Assembly (NCBI GenBank): GCA_945866125.1
Contig: CAMBFZ010000015.1
Location: forward strand, 36,330-100,329
Reading direction: 5' to 3'
Length of the DNA: 64,000 nucleotides
From: Bordetella parapertussis
GTDB lineage: Bacteria; Pseudomonadota; Gammaproteobacteria; Burkholderiales; Burkholderiaceae_D
Under the pieces are notes generated by a model, which was not told the DNA's origin, made no database searches, and saw nothing but the letters and a program-made list of their open reading frames with translations. The position numbers and the translations under genes were made by a program. Position 1 is the first letter of the stretch; each line of letters starts with the position of its first letter. This document shows, piece after piece, positions 56,921-64,000 of the stretch.

Positions 56921-57279
56921 GCCAGCAACTGGCCAATTCTGCGGCTATGCGCACGCAGCAAAAAAAAATCCTGCTGTTGGAAGGTGCGCTGCATCGGCTC
57001 GCGCTTGTCGAGTCCGTCGCGAATCTGAAAGCTGGGGTGCGTGCTAATAGCGTGTTTGGCCTGATCGGGCCGGCTACCAAGCGGCGACTCTTGATCGATA
57101 CGGTGTTGCCAGTGTTTCTGAGTGTGCTGCCCATGTTCGCCGGCTCAGCGCGTCTGCCTCGCCTCTTGCGTCGAATACTGGTAGCCGCCGGTGTCGGCGC
57201 GACGGTGGTCGCTATGTTGCGCCGTCAGCGGGGTCAGGCTGAGGGGGAGGGCGCTGCCGAGGCAGCTGGCAAAACCTAG
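56917..57279 (+). CDS. YqjK-like protein
   Basis: A 120-aa basic protein with a coiled N-terminus and a hydrophobic segment (LLRRILVAAGVGATVVAML), weakly similar to YqjK by size and operon position. It overlaps the YqjE-like gene by 4 bp. Third gene of the operon; a terminator follows. Confidence 0.65.
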   Translation: MSQQLANSAAMRTQQKKILLLEGALHRLALVESVANLKAGVRANSVFGLIGPATKRRLLIDTVLPVFLSVLPMFAGSARLPRLLRRILVAAGVGATVVAMLRRQRGQAEGEGAAEAAGKT

Positions 57280-57302
57280 CAGAAGCTTTTTTGCACAGGC
57301 AG

Positions 57303-57336
57303 AAAAAAACCGGCGACAGGACTGTCGCCGGTTTTT
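57303..57336. terminator. Bidirectional terminator, yqjK-like / cytochrome c5
   Basis: AAAAACCGGCGACAG (57305-57319) pairs with CTGTCGCCGGTTTTT (57322-57336) over a 2-base turn, with T-runs on both strands. Confidence 0.9.
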
Positions 57337-57365
57337 ATTGAATCAAACAAGTCAGCGCGCTAGGC

Positions 57366-57866
57366 TCAAGGCTCTTTGAATTTCGCGCCGCCGCTGTTCG
57401 CCATATAGGCCACTGCACGCGCGATTTCCACATCGTCGAGCGCGGGGTTGCCGCCTTTTGCGGGCATACCGCGGATTCCCTTGATTGCGTGGGACACCAG
57501 CGTTTGATAGCCCTGGCCGATCCGTGCTGACCAAGCGCCGCTATCGCCAAATTTAGGGGCACCGGCGACACCGGCACCATGGCAGGCTACGCAGGCGGCG
57601 TTATAGACTTCGGTGCCCGATTTGAGCTGGTGCGGTGCGCTCGCGTCGACGAGCGTATAGCCGTCATCGGCAACCGGTTTAATACGGGCGGCGATCGCTT
57701 CCGGGGTCTGGCTGGTTGAGCCGGCGCCAACTTTTGGTGCGCCGCCGACGTACTGCACTAGCAGCACGATGATGAAGATCGGTATAACAAAAGCCGCCAC
57801 GATGGCCGCGATCAGTTGTTTAGGGGTTTTGATCAGGTTCTCGTGCTCGTTGTGCGCGTCGCTCAT
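57366..57866 (-). CDS. Membrane-anchored cytochrome c5-like protein
   Basis: A 166-aa c-type cytochrome. The single helix at 18-40 (LIAAIVAAFVIPIFIIVLLV) anchors it with the haem domain in the periplasm. Haem motif CVACH is at C92-H96 and the axial Met is likely in GIRGMPAKGG. It looks like cytochrome c5/CycB in betaproteobacteria, which donates electrons to terminal oxidases. The ATG at 57866 is chosen; a longer upstream frame runs into the tRNA-Arg region. Confidence 0.93.
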   Translation of the reverse strand: MSDAHNEHENLIKTPKQLIAAIVAAFVIPIFIIVLLVQYVGGAPKVGAGSTSQTPEAIAARIKPVADDGYTLVDASAPHQLKSGTEVYNAACVACHGAGVAGAPKFGDSGAWSARIGQGYQTLVSHAIKGIRGMPAKGGNPALDDVEIARAVAYMANSGGAKFKEP

Positions 57867-58076
57867 GATTTCCTCGAAGTGATTTTTTAAGCTGTGGCCC
57901 GAGGCTATAAGGGTTGACTCGCCAAGGACAATAATCAGGGCAAGACCGGACCAAGTCTTGCAAAACCGAAGATTATAGACGAAATGGGGTGATTGGCACG
58001 CCCAACGCAGGCGTTTACATGGACTGCTCGACCGAAAAACGGTATCCTTCCGGCTCTCACGTTTCACCCTTCCCGC

Positions 58077-58152
58077 GCGGCTGTAGCTCAGTGGATAGAG
58101 TATTGGCCTCCGAAGCCAAGGGTCGCTGGTTCGATTCCAGCCAGCCGCGCCA
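58077..58152 (+). tRNA. tRNA-Arg (CCG)
   Basis: A 76-nt cloverleaf: 5' GCGGCTG pairs with 3' CAGCCGC, discriminator G and encoded CCA. Anticodon CCG at 58110-58112, T-arm GCTGGTTCGATTCCAGC. It is divergent from the cytochrome gene. Confidence 0.96.
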
Positions 58153-58429
58153 ATCAAATGACGTATTCATGTGGATTTCAGAGTTTGACTCAATCTTTTG
58201 TGACTGGGCTTTTTGCTTTTTGGGCGGCGTGTAGGGCAGGAGTAGGATTTGTTATCAACAAACATCAGTGCTTGATGCCAAGACAACTGGGTTGACGGTG
58301 GCTATGTTGTCGGCACGAGAAACTGCAAGTAGCCATCCCGATGGATCTGGGGCCTCGATTAGGCCAATTTGTTGGCCATAACATCCCGATTCGGCGCTTT
58401 TTAGTGTCCTGTCCAGAGCTTTTCATCTG

Positions 58430-58477
58430 GGATTGAAAATCCTTGTGTCGGTGGTTCGATTCCGCCCCGAGCCACCA
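58430..58477 (+). other. 3' fragment of tRNA-Phe (possible attachment site)
   Basis: From GGATTGAAAATCC (anticodon arm, GAA) through TTGTGTCGGTGGTTCGATTC and CCGAGCCACCA, this matches the 3' half of a betaproteobacterial tRNA-Phe, including discriminator A and CCA. The 5' half (expected GGCTCGG...) is missing upstream. The rest of the gap 58153-58429 has no gene. A 3' tRNA end like this is a usual att site left by an integrated island. Confidence 0.7.
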
Positions 58478-58485
58478 AGATGTTC

Positions 58486-58516
58486 ACAAACCACCTTCGG
58501 GTGGTTTTTGTTTTTT
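58486..58516 (+). terminator. Terminator after the tRNA-Phe fragment
   Basis: AAACCACC (58488-58495) pairs with GGTGGTTT (58500-58507), loop TTCG, followed by T-rich sequence. It would end the native tRNA-Phe transcript. Beyond it, 58517-59037 shows no recognisable gene. Confidence 0.85.
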
Positions 58517-59037
58517 GAGCGCAAATTGGGTCGGGCTGGGGATTTTCCAATTCGCTCAATGTAAATGGTTATCATCTAATTACTGGATGCTGACGAACCC
58601 AAGGATTCCTCTAGGCTTAGCCACCAAACCCGCTTAAACCTGTAATCAAATTTCCCGATATCTGCTCACAATTAAGTCATGAAAATAATTGTTTCGACTA
58701 TCGTTCAAGCTCCATTGATGACACACATCGCTTAGTCTATGCGTCAGCTTTTGGGGAGTGACTACAAGCTTGGATGTCAGAATTAACATTCAACATCGCC
58801 TTGTTTACGAAATTTTTCGCAAAGAAAAGACTGTTCGTATTTTGTGATTGTGGACTCATTACGAATAAAGCAAACTTTATAAGCTGTCTAGAGACAGGAT
58901 CACCCATCTTCTACTCGGCTCTGCCCCGTCAATCAAAGTTGCACTTCGTTCTTGAATCTACCAAATAAAAACCTTCATTTTCTCATCGCGAGCATGAAGC
59001 ACAATGCGCGGAAGTGCCGAACTACAGACAAATTGCG

Positions 59038-59592
59038 TCACTTTGGTGGCAACGTATTTTTGATTCGATAAAGAGCATGCGTGCGAAGTGGATCACCAAC
59101 AGCGATCGCAGGATGTTCAAAAAACTCCCCGCTGTGAATCATGCCGATGCGTTGCATAACCGCTTGCGATCGCTGATTAAGAATCGATGTAAAAGACACC
59201 ACCTCCTTCAGCTGCAGAACTTCAAAAGCGATGCCTAATGCCGCCAATGCGGCCTCAGTCGCAAAGCCATTTCCCCAGTAGCGTGCAGCGAGTCGCCATC
59301 CAATTTCAATGCAGGGACCAAAGGGAAGTTCCGGTTCGGGTATGTGTAAGCCCACAAACCCAATGAATGGGTCTTCAGCTTTTATCTCGACCGCCCACAA
59401 GCCCCAGCCCCGCACCGTAATCAAGGATTGTATTTTTTCGGCCATTGCATCGCTTTGAATGCGATCTAAAGTCGCAGGAAAAAATTCCATCACTTGCGGA
59501 TCAGCATTCAGCGCAGCAAAAGGACTTCTGTCATTTTGCTGCCATTGCCGCAGCTCTAGTCGGCGCGTTTGAAATTCCAACACTTTTGTCAT
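59038..59592 (-). CDS. GNAT-family N-acetyltransferase (RimJ/RimL type)
   Basis: A 184-aa acetyltransferase. RimJ/RimL features are LETRRLELRQW-like FQTRRLELRQWQQND, IEIGWRLAARYWGNGFATEA (acetyl-CoA site) and SILNQRSQAVMQRIGM. It would acetylate a protein N-terminus or a small molecule. The ATG at 59592 gives the family start MTKVLEFQTRRLELRQ; another in-frame one at 59613 adds seven residues. Confidence 0.88.
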   Translation of the reverse strand: MTKVLEFQTRRLELRQWQQNDRSPFAALNADPQVMEFFPATLDRIQSDAMAEKIQSLITVRGWGLWAVEIKAEDPFIGFVGLHIPEPELPFGPCIEIGWRLAARYWGNGFATEAALAALGIAFEVLQLKEVVSFTSILNQRSQAVMQRIGMIHSGEFFEHPAIAVGDPLRTHALYRIKNTLPPK

Positions 59593-59661
59593 TAGTAATC
59601 TTGCCACATGCACGTCGCAAGCATGACATCAGCAAACCTGATCGGGATGCGATTTCAAAAT

Positions 59662-59679
59662 ATCGAACAAATGTTCGAT
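59662..59679. promoter_or_regulatory. Palindrome in the gap upstream of the GNAT gene
   Basis: ATCGAACAAATGTTCGAT is a perfect palindrome with AA at its centre, 70 bp upstream of the GNAT start and 74 bp before a small frame on the other strand. It is operator-like; the binding protein is unknown. Confidence 0.35.
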
Positions 59680-59752
59680 GAACCTGCGGCGAACTACGTG
59701 CACACAGCTTGCTGCGCCGACCGGCGCATCAACAAGTGAAAGAGAAAAAAAC

Positions 59753-59884
59753 ATGCAAGCACTCTACTCAGGATTTTTTTACATCGGTAGCGAAACCAGA
59801 CGCGCAGCGAAACCGGTGATCGAATCGTTAACGCCTATTCTGCCGACATTCGGTTACGGCAAAGCCCTCGTTAAAAAAGTGTAG
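59753..59884 (+). CDS. Possible small peptide gene
   Basis: A 43-aa frame starting MQALYSGFFYIGSETRRAAK, with AAAGAGAAA before the ATG and a basic end (KALVKKV). It lies in an otherwise gene-free gap (59593-60182). Too short to judge; no function assigned. The remainder of the gap, 59885-60182, shows nothing convincing. Confidence 0.35.
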   Translation: MQALYSGFFYIGSETRRAAKPVIESLTPILPTFGYGKALVKKV

Positions 59885-60182
59885 GGAACTGCATACATGA
59901 ACGAGAAGCCACTGCCGTCGAGAAACGCTATGTGAATGCTGGAAATAAGGGCTACGATGGATACGAAAAAACTACGGTGCGCGGGCTGCAGAACAGCTTG
60001 TCGGCTCTTTTGTAAAAACCGTCTTCATTCATTTGATCGCCGACACTTGACCAATGTGATTTCCTTGTTGGTACTAATAGCCCGGTCAGCTCCGCTCAAC
60101 CTTCGGCATGTCGAATGCCGTTGAGGGCGCGTCATGAGAAAAATAGTGATCCGCTGCGTTGACCCAAGTTTACTTCGTGCTC

Positions 60183-60929
60183 TCAGCGTAAAAACGGCAG
60201 CGACAGCACGCGTATCCCAATCGACATCCAGCGCGCCTGCAGGACATCAGGCGCCCCACCGAAGCGTCGGCCAAACGTGGTGTCGATCTGCACGTGACCG
60301 GGGATGAGCCAGTAGCGTAAGCCAGCCTGCCAGAACGGCGCATCACCCGATTGACCGTAGGTCTCTGCAATGACCCAAGCGCGCGGGTTTAGCTCGACTT
60401 CGGCGCCCACTCCCCAAGTGCTGCGATTGCGTCCGGTGTTGCGGTCGTGCACACCACCGAGATTGGTGTGAATGATGAGTCCATCATCGTGGAACGAAAA
60501 GCTCGCCGGCACATAGCCATACGTATTACCGTTGAGGTTGCCCACGCCGGCAGATCCGGGGCGGTTCATGTTGCCGACTGCGAGACCCCAGGCCCAGCCA
60601 TTGGGTTCCAGCGTTTTGAAGAGGGTTTTTGCCTGCAACAAGTAGGCGCTCTCGCTCACGGCGCCATCGTTTCGGCTTCGTGCGCCGCCCAGAGTTAACT
60701 CAAGATTACCAGTGAAGTTGCATCCCGGCAGCGCCCAGACTTCATCGCCATCGCGGCCATGCTTGACCCAACTCTCAAGCTGACAGGATTGCGCATCAAT
60801 AATGCGGGCGTCATCCGTGATCAGGGGCCGCGTCGCCTGACTTGGCGGTGACAAAATACTGAGCAAGATAAATAGAAAAAGCGCCGCTGCGTGTGCGCGG
60901 CGAATGCATATTTTTTTTGTGATCGACAT
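60183..60929 (-). CDS. Exported outer-membrane-like protein, unknown function
   Basis: A 248-aa protein. MSITKKICIRRAHAAALFLF begins a signal peptide with likely cleavage after PSQA (ATRPLITDDA). The mature part alternates hydrophobic and polar residues and ends with a hydrophobic C-terminus (VLSLPFLR), fitting an outer-membrane barrel or lipid-binding barrel. The ATG at 60929 is preferred to 61076 because it sets the signal at the N-terminus. The phosphoesterase gene lies 73 bp upstream on the same strand. Confidence 0.72.
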   Translation of the reverse strand: MSITKKICIRRAHAAALFLFILLSILSPPSQATRPLITDDARIIDAQSCQLESWVKHGRDGDEVWALPGCNFTGNLELTLGGARSRNDGAVSESAYLLQAKTLFKTLEPNGWAWGLAVGNMNRPGSAGVGNLNGNTYGYVPASFSFHDDGLIIHTNLGGVHDRNTGRNRSTWGVGAEVELNPRAWVIAETYGQSGDAPFWQAGLRYWLIPGHVQIDTTFGRRFGGAPDVLQARWMSIGIRVLSLPFLR

Positions 60930-61002
60930 AGCAGCGTGCAAAAAGTGGCCTAATCTCATGCTGCGTAAACAAAATGACGGGTTGATGACGGCAGCGAAGC
61001 CC

Positions 61003-61944
61003 TCAACGTGCCCGCCGCTCATCAAGCAAGCGCACGACAAACGGCTGCGCCATATTATTTTCGTCAACCTCAACAAGCGCGGCCTTCACATTGCGTCCGC
61101 CTTGCACCACCAGACGCGTGACCTTGCTCAGGCGCTTGCCCTCGAGGACGGGTTGATCCAGCGTGAATTCATGCGTGTCGCCCTGAATCAGTAACACGGG
61201 TTTGTCCCATGCGCGCGCCTCTTCTCCGAAGGCCGTCAGCCAACTACTAAAGCCCGAGCCCGCCTGGGCACCAGCCCCAAAAAATGTATCAGCCTGCATC
61301 GCGAGGACTACCGCGACATCGTTGCGCGCCTTGGCTTGCGCAAACGTGGCGCGCATCCACGCGATGTTGGCACTATTACGGTCATTGAATTCGCTCGACG
61401 AGGGCAGGTTCGCATCCAGATTATTGTTCGAGCCAACCAGATGCAGCGTAGCGAAGCTGACATGGCCATGCGACCAGCGCCGGTTTTCGACAAAACGTCG
61501 GAACGGCGCCTCCTCCGATTGTGCTTCCAGCGTGATGCGTCGCTTACCCAAACTCTCAGGCGTTGCAAAAAACAGGGTGCGGATTTTTTCCAGTCGTTCG
61601 AGCGGATCATGGCCGCCATTGGAGGTGCGATGGCAGTCGGTCCACTCATTGTCACCGGGCGTATAAATCAGGGGTTGGGCAAAGCGCTCAAAGAGTGCGT
61701 GCACGGTCGCGAACGCGTCATCCGAGCACAAGCTCGAGCCGGACTTGATGTCGCCAACGTGGATCGTGAAAGCCAGCGGCTTGCCGTTGAGTGTATCGGC
61801 TAACTGCGCCAGCTCTGCCGGCGGGCCATAGGGCACATCGCCAATGGCGGCAAACGTAAAGTTCTGCGTCTGCGCTAGCGCTAGCGGGCAAGCCAGCGTT
61901 ACCAACAGCACACGAAAAGCCGTAGTCCACGATAAAGCGCGCAT
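61003..61944 (-). CDS. Exported calcineurin-like metallophosphoesterase
   Basis: A 313-aa protein with a signal peptide (MRALSWTTAFRVLLVTLACP...ALA). Metallophosphoesterase motifs are AAIGDVPYG, HVGDIKSGSS, TPGDNEWTDC and LIQGDTHEF, giving the two-metal site. Substrate unknown; the periplasmic location suggests nucleotide or phospholipid hydrolysis. It may be co-transcribed with the downstream exported-protein gene. Confidence 0.85.
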   Translation of the reverse strand: MRALSWTTAFRVLLVTLACPLALAQTQNFTFAAIGDVPYGPPAELAQLADTLNGKPLAFTIHVGDIKSGSSLCSDDAFATVHALFERFAQPLIYTPGDNEWTDCHRTSNGGHDPLERLEKIRTLFFATPESLGKRRITLEAQSEEAPFRRFVENRRWSHGHVSFATLHLVGSNNNLDANLPSSSEFNDRNSANIAWMRATFAQAKARNDVAVVLAMQADTFFGAGAQAGSGFSSWLTAFGEEARAWDKPVLLIQGDTHEFTLDQPVLEGKRLSKVTRLVVQGGRNVKAALVEVDENNMAQPFVVRLLDERRAR

Positions 61945-62006
61945 GACAACCGTCCCAATTTATCCGCCCACATCGGGCAGCGCAATTGTAACGGGGGACG
62001 CGCGAT

Positions 62007-63008
62007 TTAGTGCGACGCTGATCGAACCGGGCTAGCCAGCCCGCGTTTGCTACGCATCAGATTAGCCAGATTGCTAATGTATGTCCGACACATGAAATAA
62101 TCACCCGGGAACCAGTCCTGGCAGTCGATACGCGAGCGCGCAAAGTCCTTGTTATCGACAATCGCCGTCTGCCGGCTGATGTACAGATCAAGCTGGCGAT
62201 CGATTTGTGGCCAGTTGCCTGCAAGCTGTCCGCGCAGCTGCGGCTCGGCGAGTTGCAGCAGCACGTCGAGCGGCGCGGGATCGCGGTAGGGTATTTGGTC
62301 GAGTCGTAAAAACGTGGTGCGTGGCGCACCGCGATTGCCATCGACTAAGGAATCAATATCGGCCAGATGCGCGCGGCAGGCCACTTCGCTTTGCGTAGTC
62401 TGGCACGTCGTGCGTACGTTGGTAAATACTTTCGAGACCGGATGCAAATCCACATGATCCGGCAGGTAGCGCAGAATCACCCCGTGCACCCAATCCCAAT
62501 GGGCCGAGAGCGCAGATTGTAATTGTGCCGCATCGAATAACAACATCGCATTGAGTACTGCCGTATCACGCCACGGTAACTGCGCCGGTCGCATCAGCAC
62601 CGGTAAATTAAGAGGAGCGGGGCTGGTGACAGGCTGCCTGGAGGTCATTAAAAAAGATAAAAAATCGGCATAGAGTCTGCATGCCCAAGCCTGTCGCGCG
62701 ATCAGACAAGACGTTGACACGTTCCTGAAAAAAAGCGAAGGCGCATCAACCGTCACGCCTGCTGGTATATACCGCGCGAACATTTTTTGTAGTTGCGGCC
62801 AGGACTTCACCATCACTTCGCCAAAGCGCCGTTCATCCAGGGCCAGCACTTGGTCGAGCGGTCGCGGATCTTCATAGGGCAGCTGCGCCAGCGTCAGAGT
62901 TTGCGCTGCGACAGGCAACGCCGGCAACACAAACAACACCAGCAGCAATGCCGGACCCATCAGTAGCAAGGCAAGTGCCCATAACCCGCATCGTGTTCGC
63001 TCCTGCAT
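62007..63008 (-). CDS. Exported protein with a triplicated cysteine-pair repeat
   Basis: A 333-aa protein. Residues 1-36 are a long signal peptide or anchor (LWALALLLMGPALLLVLFVL, then PVAAQ). The rest is three copies of an ~80-residue repeat: 43-120, 144-221 and 239-317. Each starts with a Pro-aromatic motif (LPYEDPRPLD, LPWRDTAVLN, IPYRDPAPLD) and holds a cysteine pair, C101/C110, C202/C211 and C296/C307, likely disulfides in the periplasm. Not recognised. AAAGGAGC lies 6 bp before the ATG at 63008. The frame can be extended to 63035 but the RBS favours 63008. Alpha-rich. Confidence 0.75.
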   Translation of the reverse strand: MQERTRCGLWALALLLMGPALLLVLFVLPALPVAAQTLTLAQLPYEDPRPLDQVLALDERRFGEVMVKSWPQLQKMFARYIPAGVTVDAPSLFFRNVSTSCLIARQAWACRLYADFLSFLMTSRQPVTSPAPLNLPVLMRPAQLPWRDTAVLNAMLLFDAAQLQSALSAHWDWVHGVILRYLPDHVDLHPVSKVFTNVRTTCQTTQSEVACRAHLADIDSLVDGNRGAPRTTFLRLDQIPYRDPAPLDVLLQLAEPQLRGQLAGNWPQIDRQLDLYISRQTAIVDNKDFARSRIDCQDWFPGDYFMCRTYISNLANLMRSKRGLASPVRSASH

Positions 63009-63104
63009 CACACCGCTCCTTTGCACCACAATCAAGAGCGATCATGGTCAGCGCGATCGATGCACTCTGGCTTGATGGTTCGCAAGTGCCAGATGAGCAG
63101 GCGT

Positions 63105-64000
63105 CTATTTTTTTATCAAGTTCGGATGCAGCGCATCGAGCAGCGCTGCGCCGTGCTCGAGCACAAAATAGCGAAAGGCTTCTGCGGCGCTAGATTGGTG
63201 GCGACGGTTAAGCGCGACCACATGCCAGGCGCGCGAGATCGGTGTTTCATCAATATCCAGCACCACGATCTCACCGTATTTCACCTCCAGCCCTACCGTG
63301 TGCAAAGACACAAACGAAATACCAAGATTGGCAATGACGGCCTGCTTAATACTCTCGTTGGACGACATCGCCATCGAGATGTGGGGAGAGAGGCCACGCT
63401 CGCTCAAAAAGCGTTCCATGATTGCGCGCGTGCCCGAGCCCGCTTCACGGGTAATCAACTCGAGTTGATTCAGCACCATCGGCGAAATACCCTGTTGACG
63501 GGCCAAGGAGTGCGCCGGATTTCGATGAACGCATGCGGATGCGCGGCGAAGGCCTCAATGCGGGTATCGAGATCAACTGGTGTGCGGCCCATGATGGCCA
63601 GATCAATTTCGCCTTCACGCAGCAGTTCCACCATCTGCTCGCGATTGCGCACTTCGAGCTTGATTTGAATACCAAAATGCTCCTGTTTAAAGCGCGCCAA
63701 AAACTGTGGCAAGAAATATCTAGCCGTACTCACGAGCCCGATCGTCAGCGTCCCGCCATCGGTGCCGCGCAGGTTGGATAGCGTCGCTTCGGCGTCGCGC
63801 AGGTTGGCCGCCACCCGTTTGGCGTGCACCAAAAGTATTCGCCGGCCGTCGTCAACTCAACCCGCCGTCCCACCCGCGCAAATAGCGCAATGCTCATATC
63901 GTTTTCGAGTTCCTTGATCTGCATCGAAATCGCCGGCGCCGTCAGATTTAATTCAATTGCCGCTTTGGCAAAACTTCCATGGCGAGCGGCGGATAAAAAC
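63105..64000 (-). pseudogene. LysR-family regulator with two frameshifts (5' end outside window)
   Basis: The HTH (AARHGSFAKAAIELNLTAPA then ISMQIKELENDM) is readable from 64000 to about 63833. A one-base loss at a TTTT run near 63833 moves the frame to LVHAKRVAANLRDAEATLSN... A second one-base shift near 63520 is needed to continue with NPAHSLARQQGISPMVLNQL to the stop at 63105. All three pieces align as one LysR protein (CbbR/CysB-like effector domain). Two frameshifts imply a dead gene or base errors at homopolymers. The start codon is beyond the window. Confidence 0.75.

Noticed and set aside
58430..58477. A complete tRNA-Phe gene
   Set aside because: No 5' acceptor arm (GGCTCGG) or D-arm exists upstream; only the 3' part is there.
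58774..58968. 64-aa plus-strand frame
   Set aside because: Weak start context, low-complexity composition and no neighbour support.

Overview
The window is about 64 kb of bacterial chromosome with roughly balanced base composition. A betaproteobacterium of the Burkholderiales, most likely the Oxalobacteraceae, fits best. This is inferred from the F1Fo ATP synthase operon next to parAB and mnmG-rsmG, a GTP-type PEP carboxykinase, a membrane-anchored cytochrome c5, the hemE-priA order and the tRNA sequences. No rRNA, CRISPR array, prophage or intact insertion sequence was seen.

Region 1 (1-10.4 kb) is an amide-use island. A truncated substrate-binding protein of an ABC transporter faces a permease-histidine kinase-receiver fusion and its LuxR-type partner. 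Facing these are amiR and amiC (amiC is broken by an in-frame TAA). Beyond is the aliphatic amidase amiE with a leader carrying a promoter, a hexaloop hairpin and a terminator, which is the layout of AmiR antitermination. A CbbQ/NorQ-type AAA+ ATPase and a CbbO/NorD-type VWA protein follow amiE in the same direction.

Region 2 (10.4-26.9 kb) is metabolic and accessory: a CAP-domain lipoprotein, an AbrB-like transporter, a one-domain asparaginase, a MOSC protein with a 2-hydroxyacid dehydrogenase, pckG, a pseudouridine synthase, an MFS carrier, two LysR regulators, an mmsA-like dehydrogenase with a GMC oxidoreductase, and a TauE/SafE permease. One intergenic gap (21.5-21.8 kb) is AT-rich and carries DnaA-box-like sequences.

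Region 3 (26.9-47.6 kb) is core genome: two parS sites, mnmG, rsmG, parA, parB, atpIBEFHAGDC, glpK (opposite strand), hemE, priA and rep. A 750-bp AT-rich gap with DnaA-box-like sites separates hemE from priA.

Region 4 (47.6-64 kb) is mixed: an Xre/RES toxin-antitoxin pair with an inverted-repeat operator, slyX, a DUF2288 gene, an IS3-family orfA remnant, a cupin, a MAPEG protein, and a 1142-aa secreted calpain-like protease with acidic tandem repeats, RTX motifs and a DUF4214 tail. Then come a beta-barrel protein, tRNA-Asp, a YqjD-YqjE-YqjK-like operon, cytochrome c5, tRNA-Arg, a 3' fragment of tRNA-Phe, a GNAT acetyltransferase, three exported proteins (one with a triplicated cysteine-pair repeat) and a LysR gene with two apparent frameshifts running off the end.

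The most interesting candidates are the amidase system joined to a transporter-type sensor and a CbbQO-like pair, the calpain/RTX protein, the triplicated-repeat exported protein, and a possible three-way-junction RNA at 405-478.
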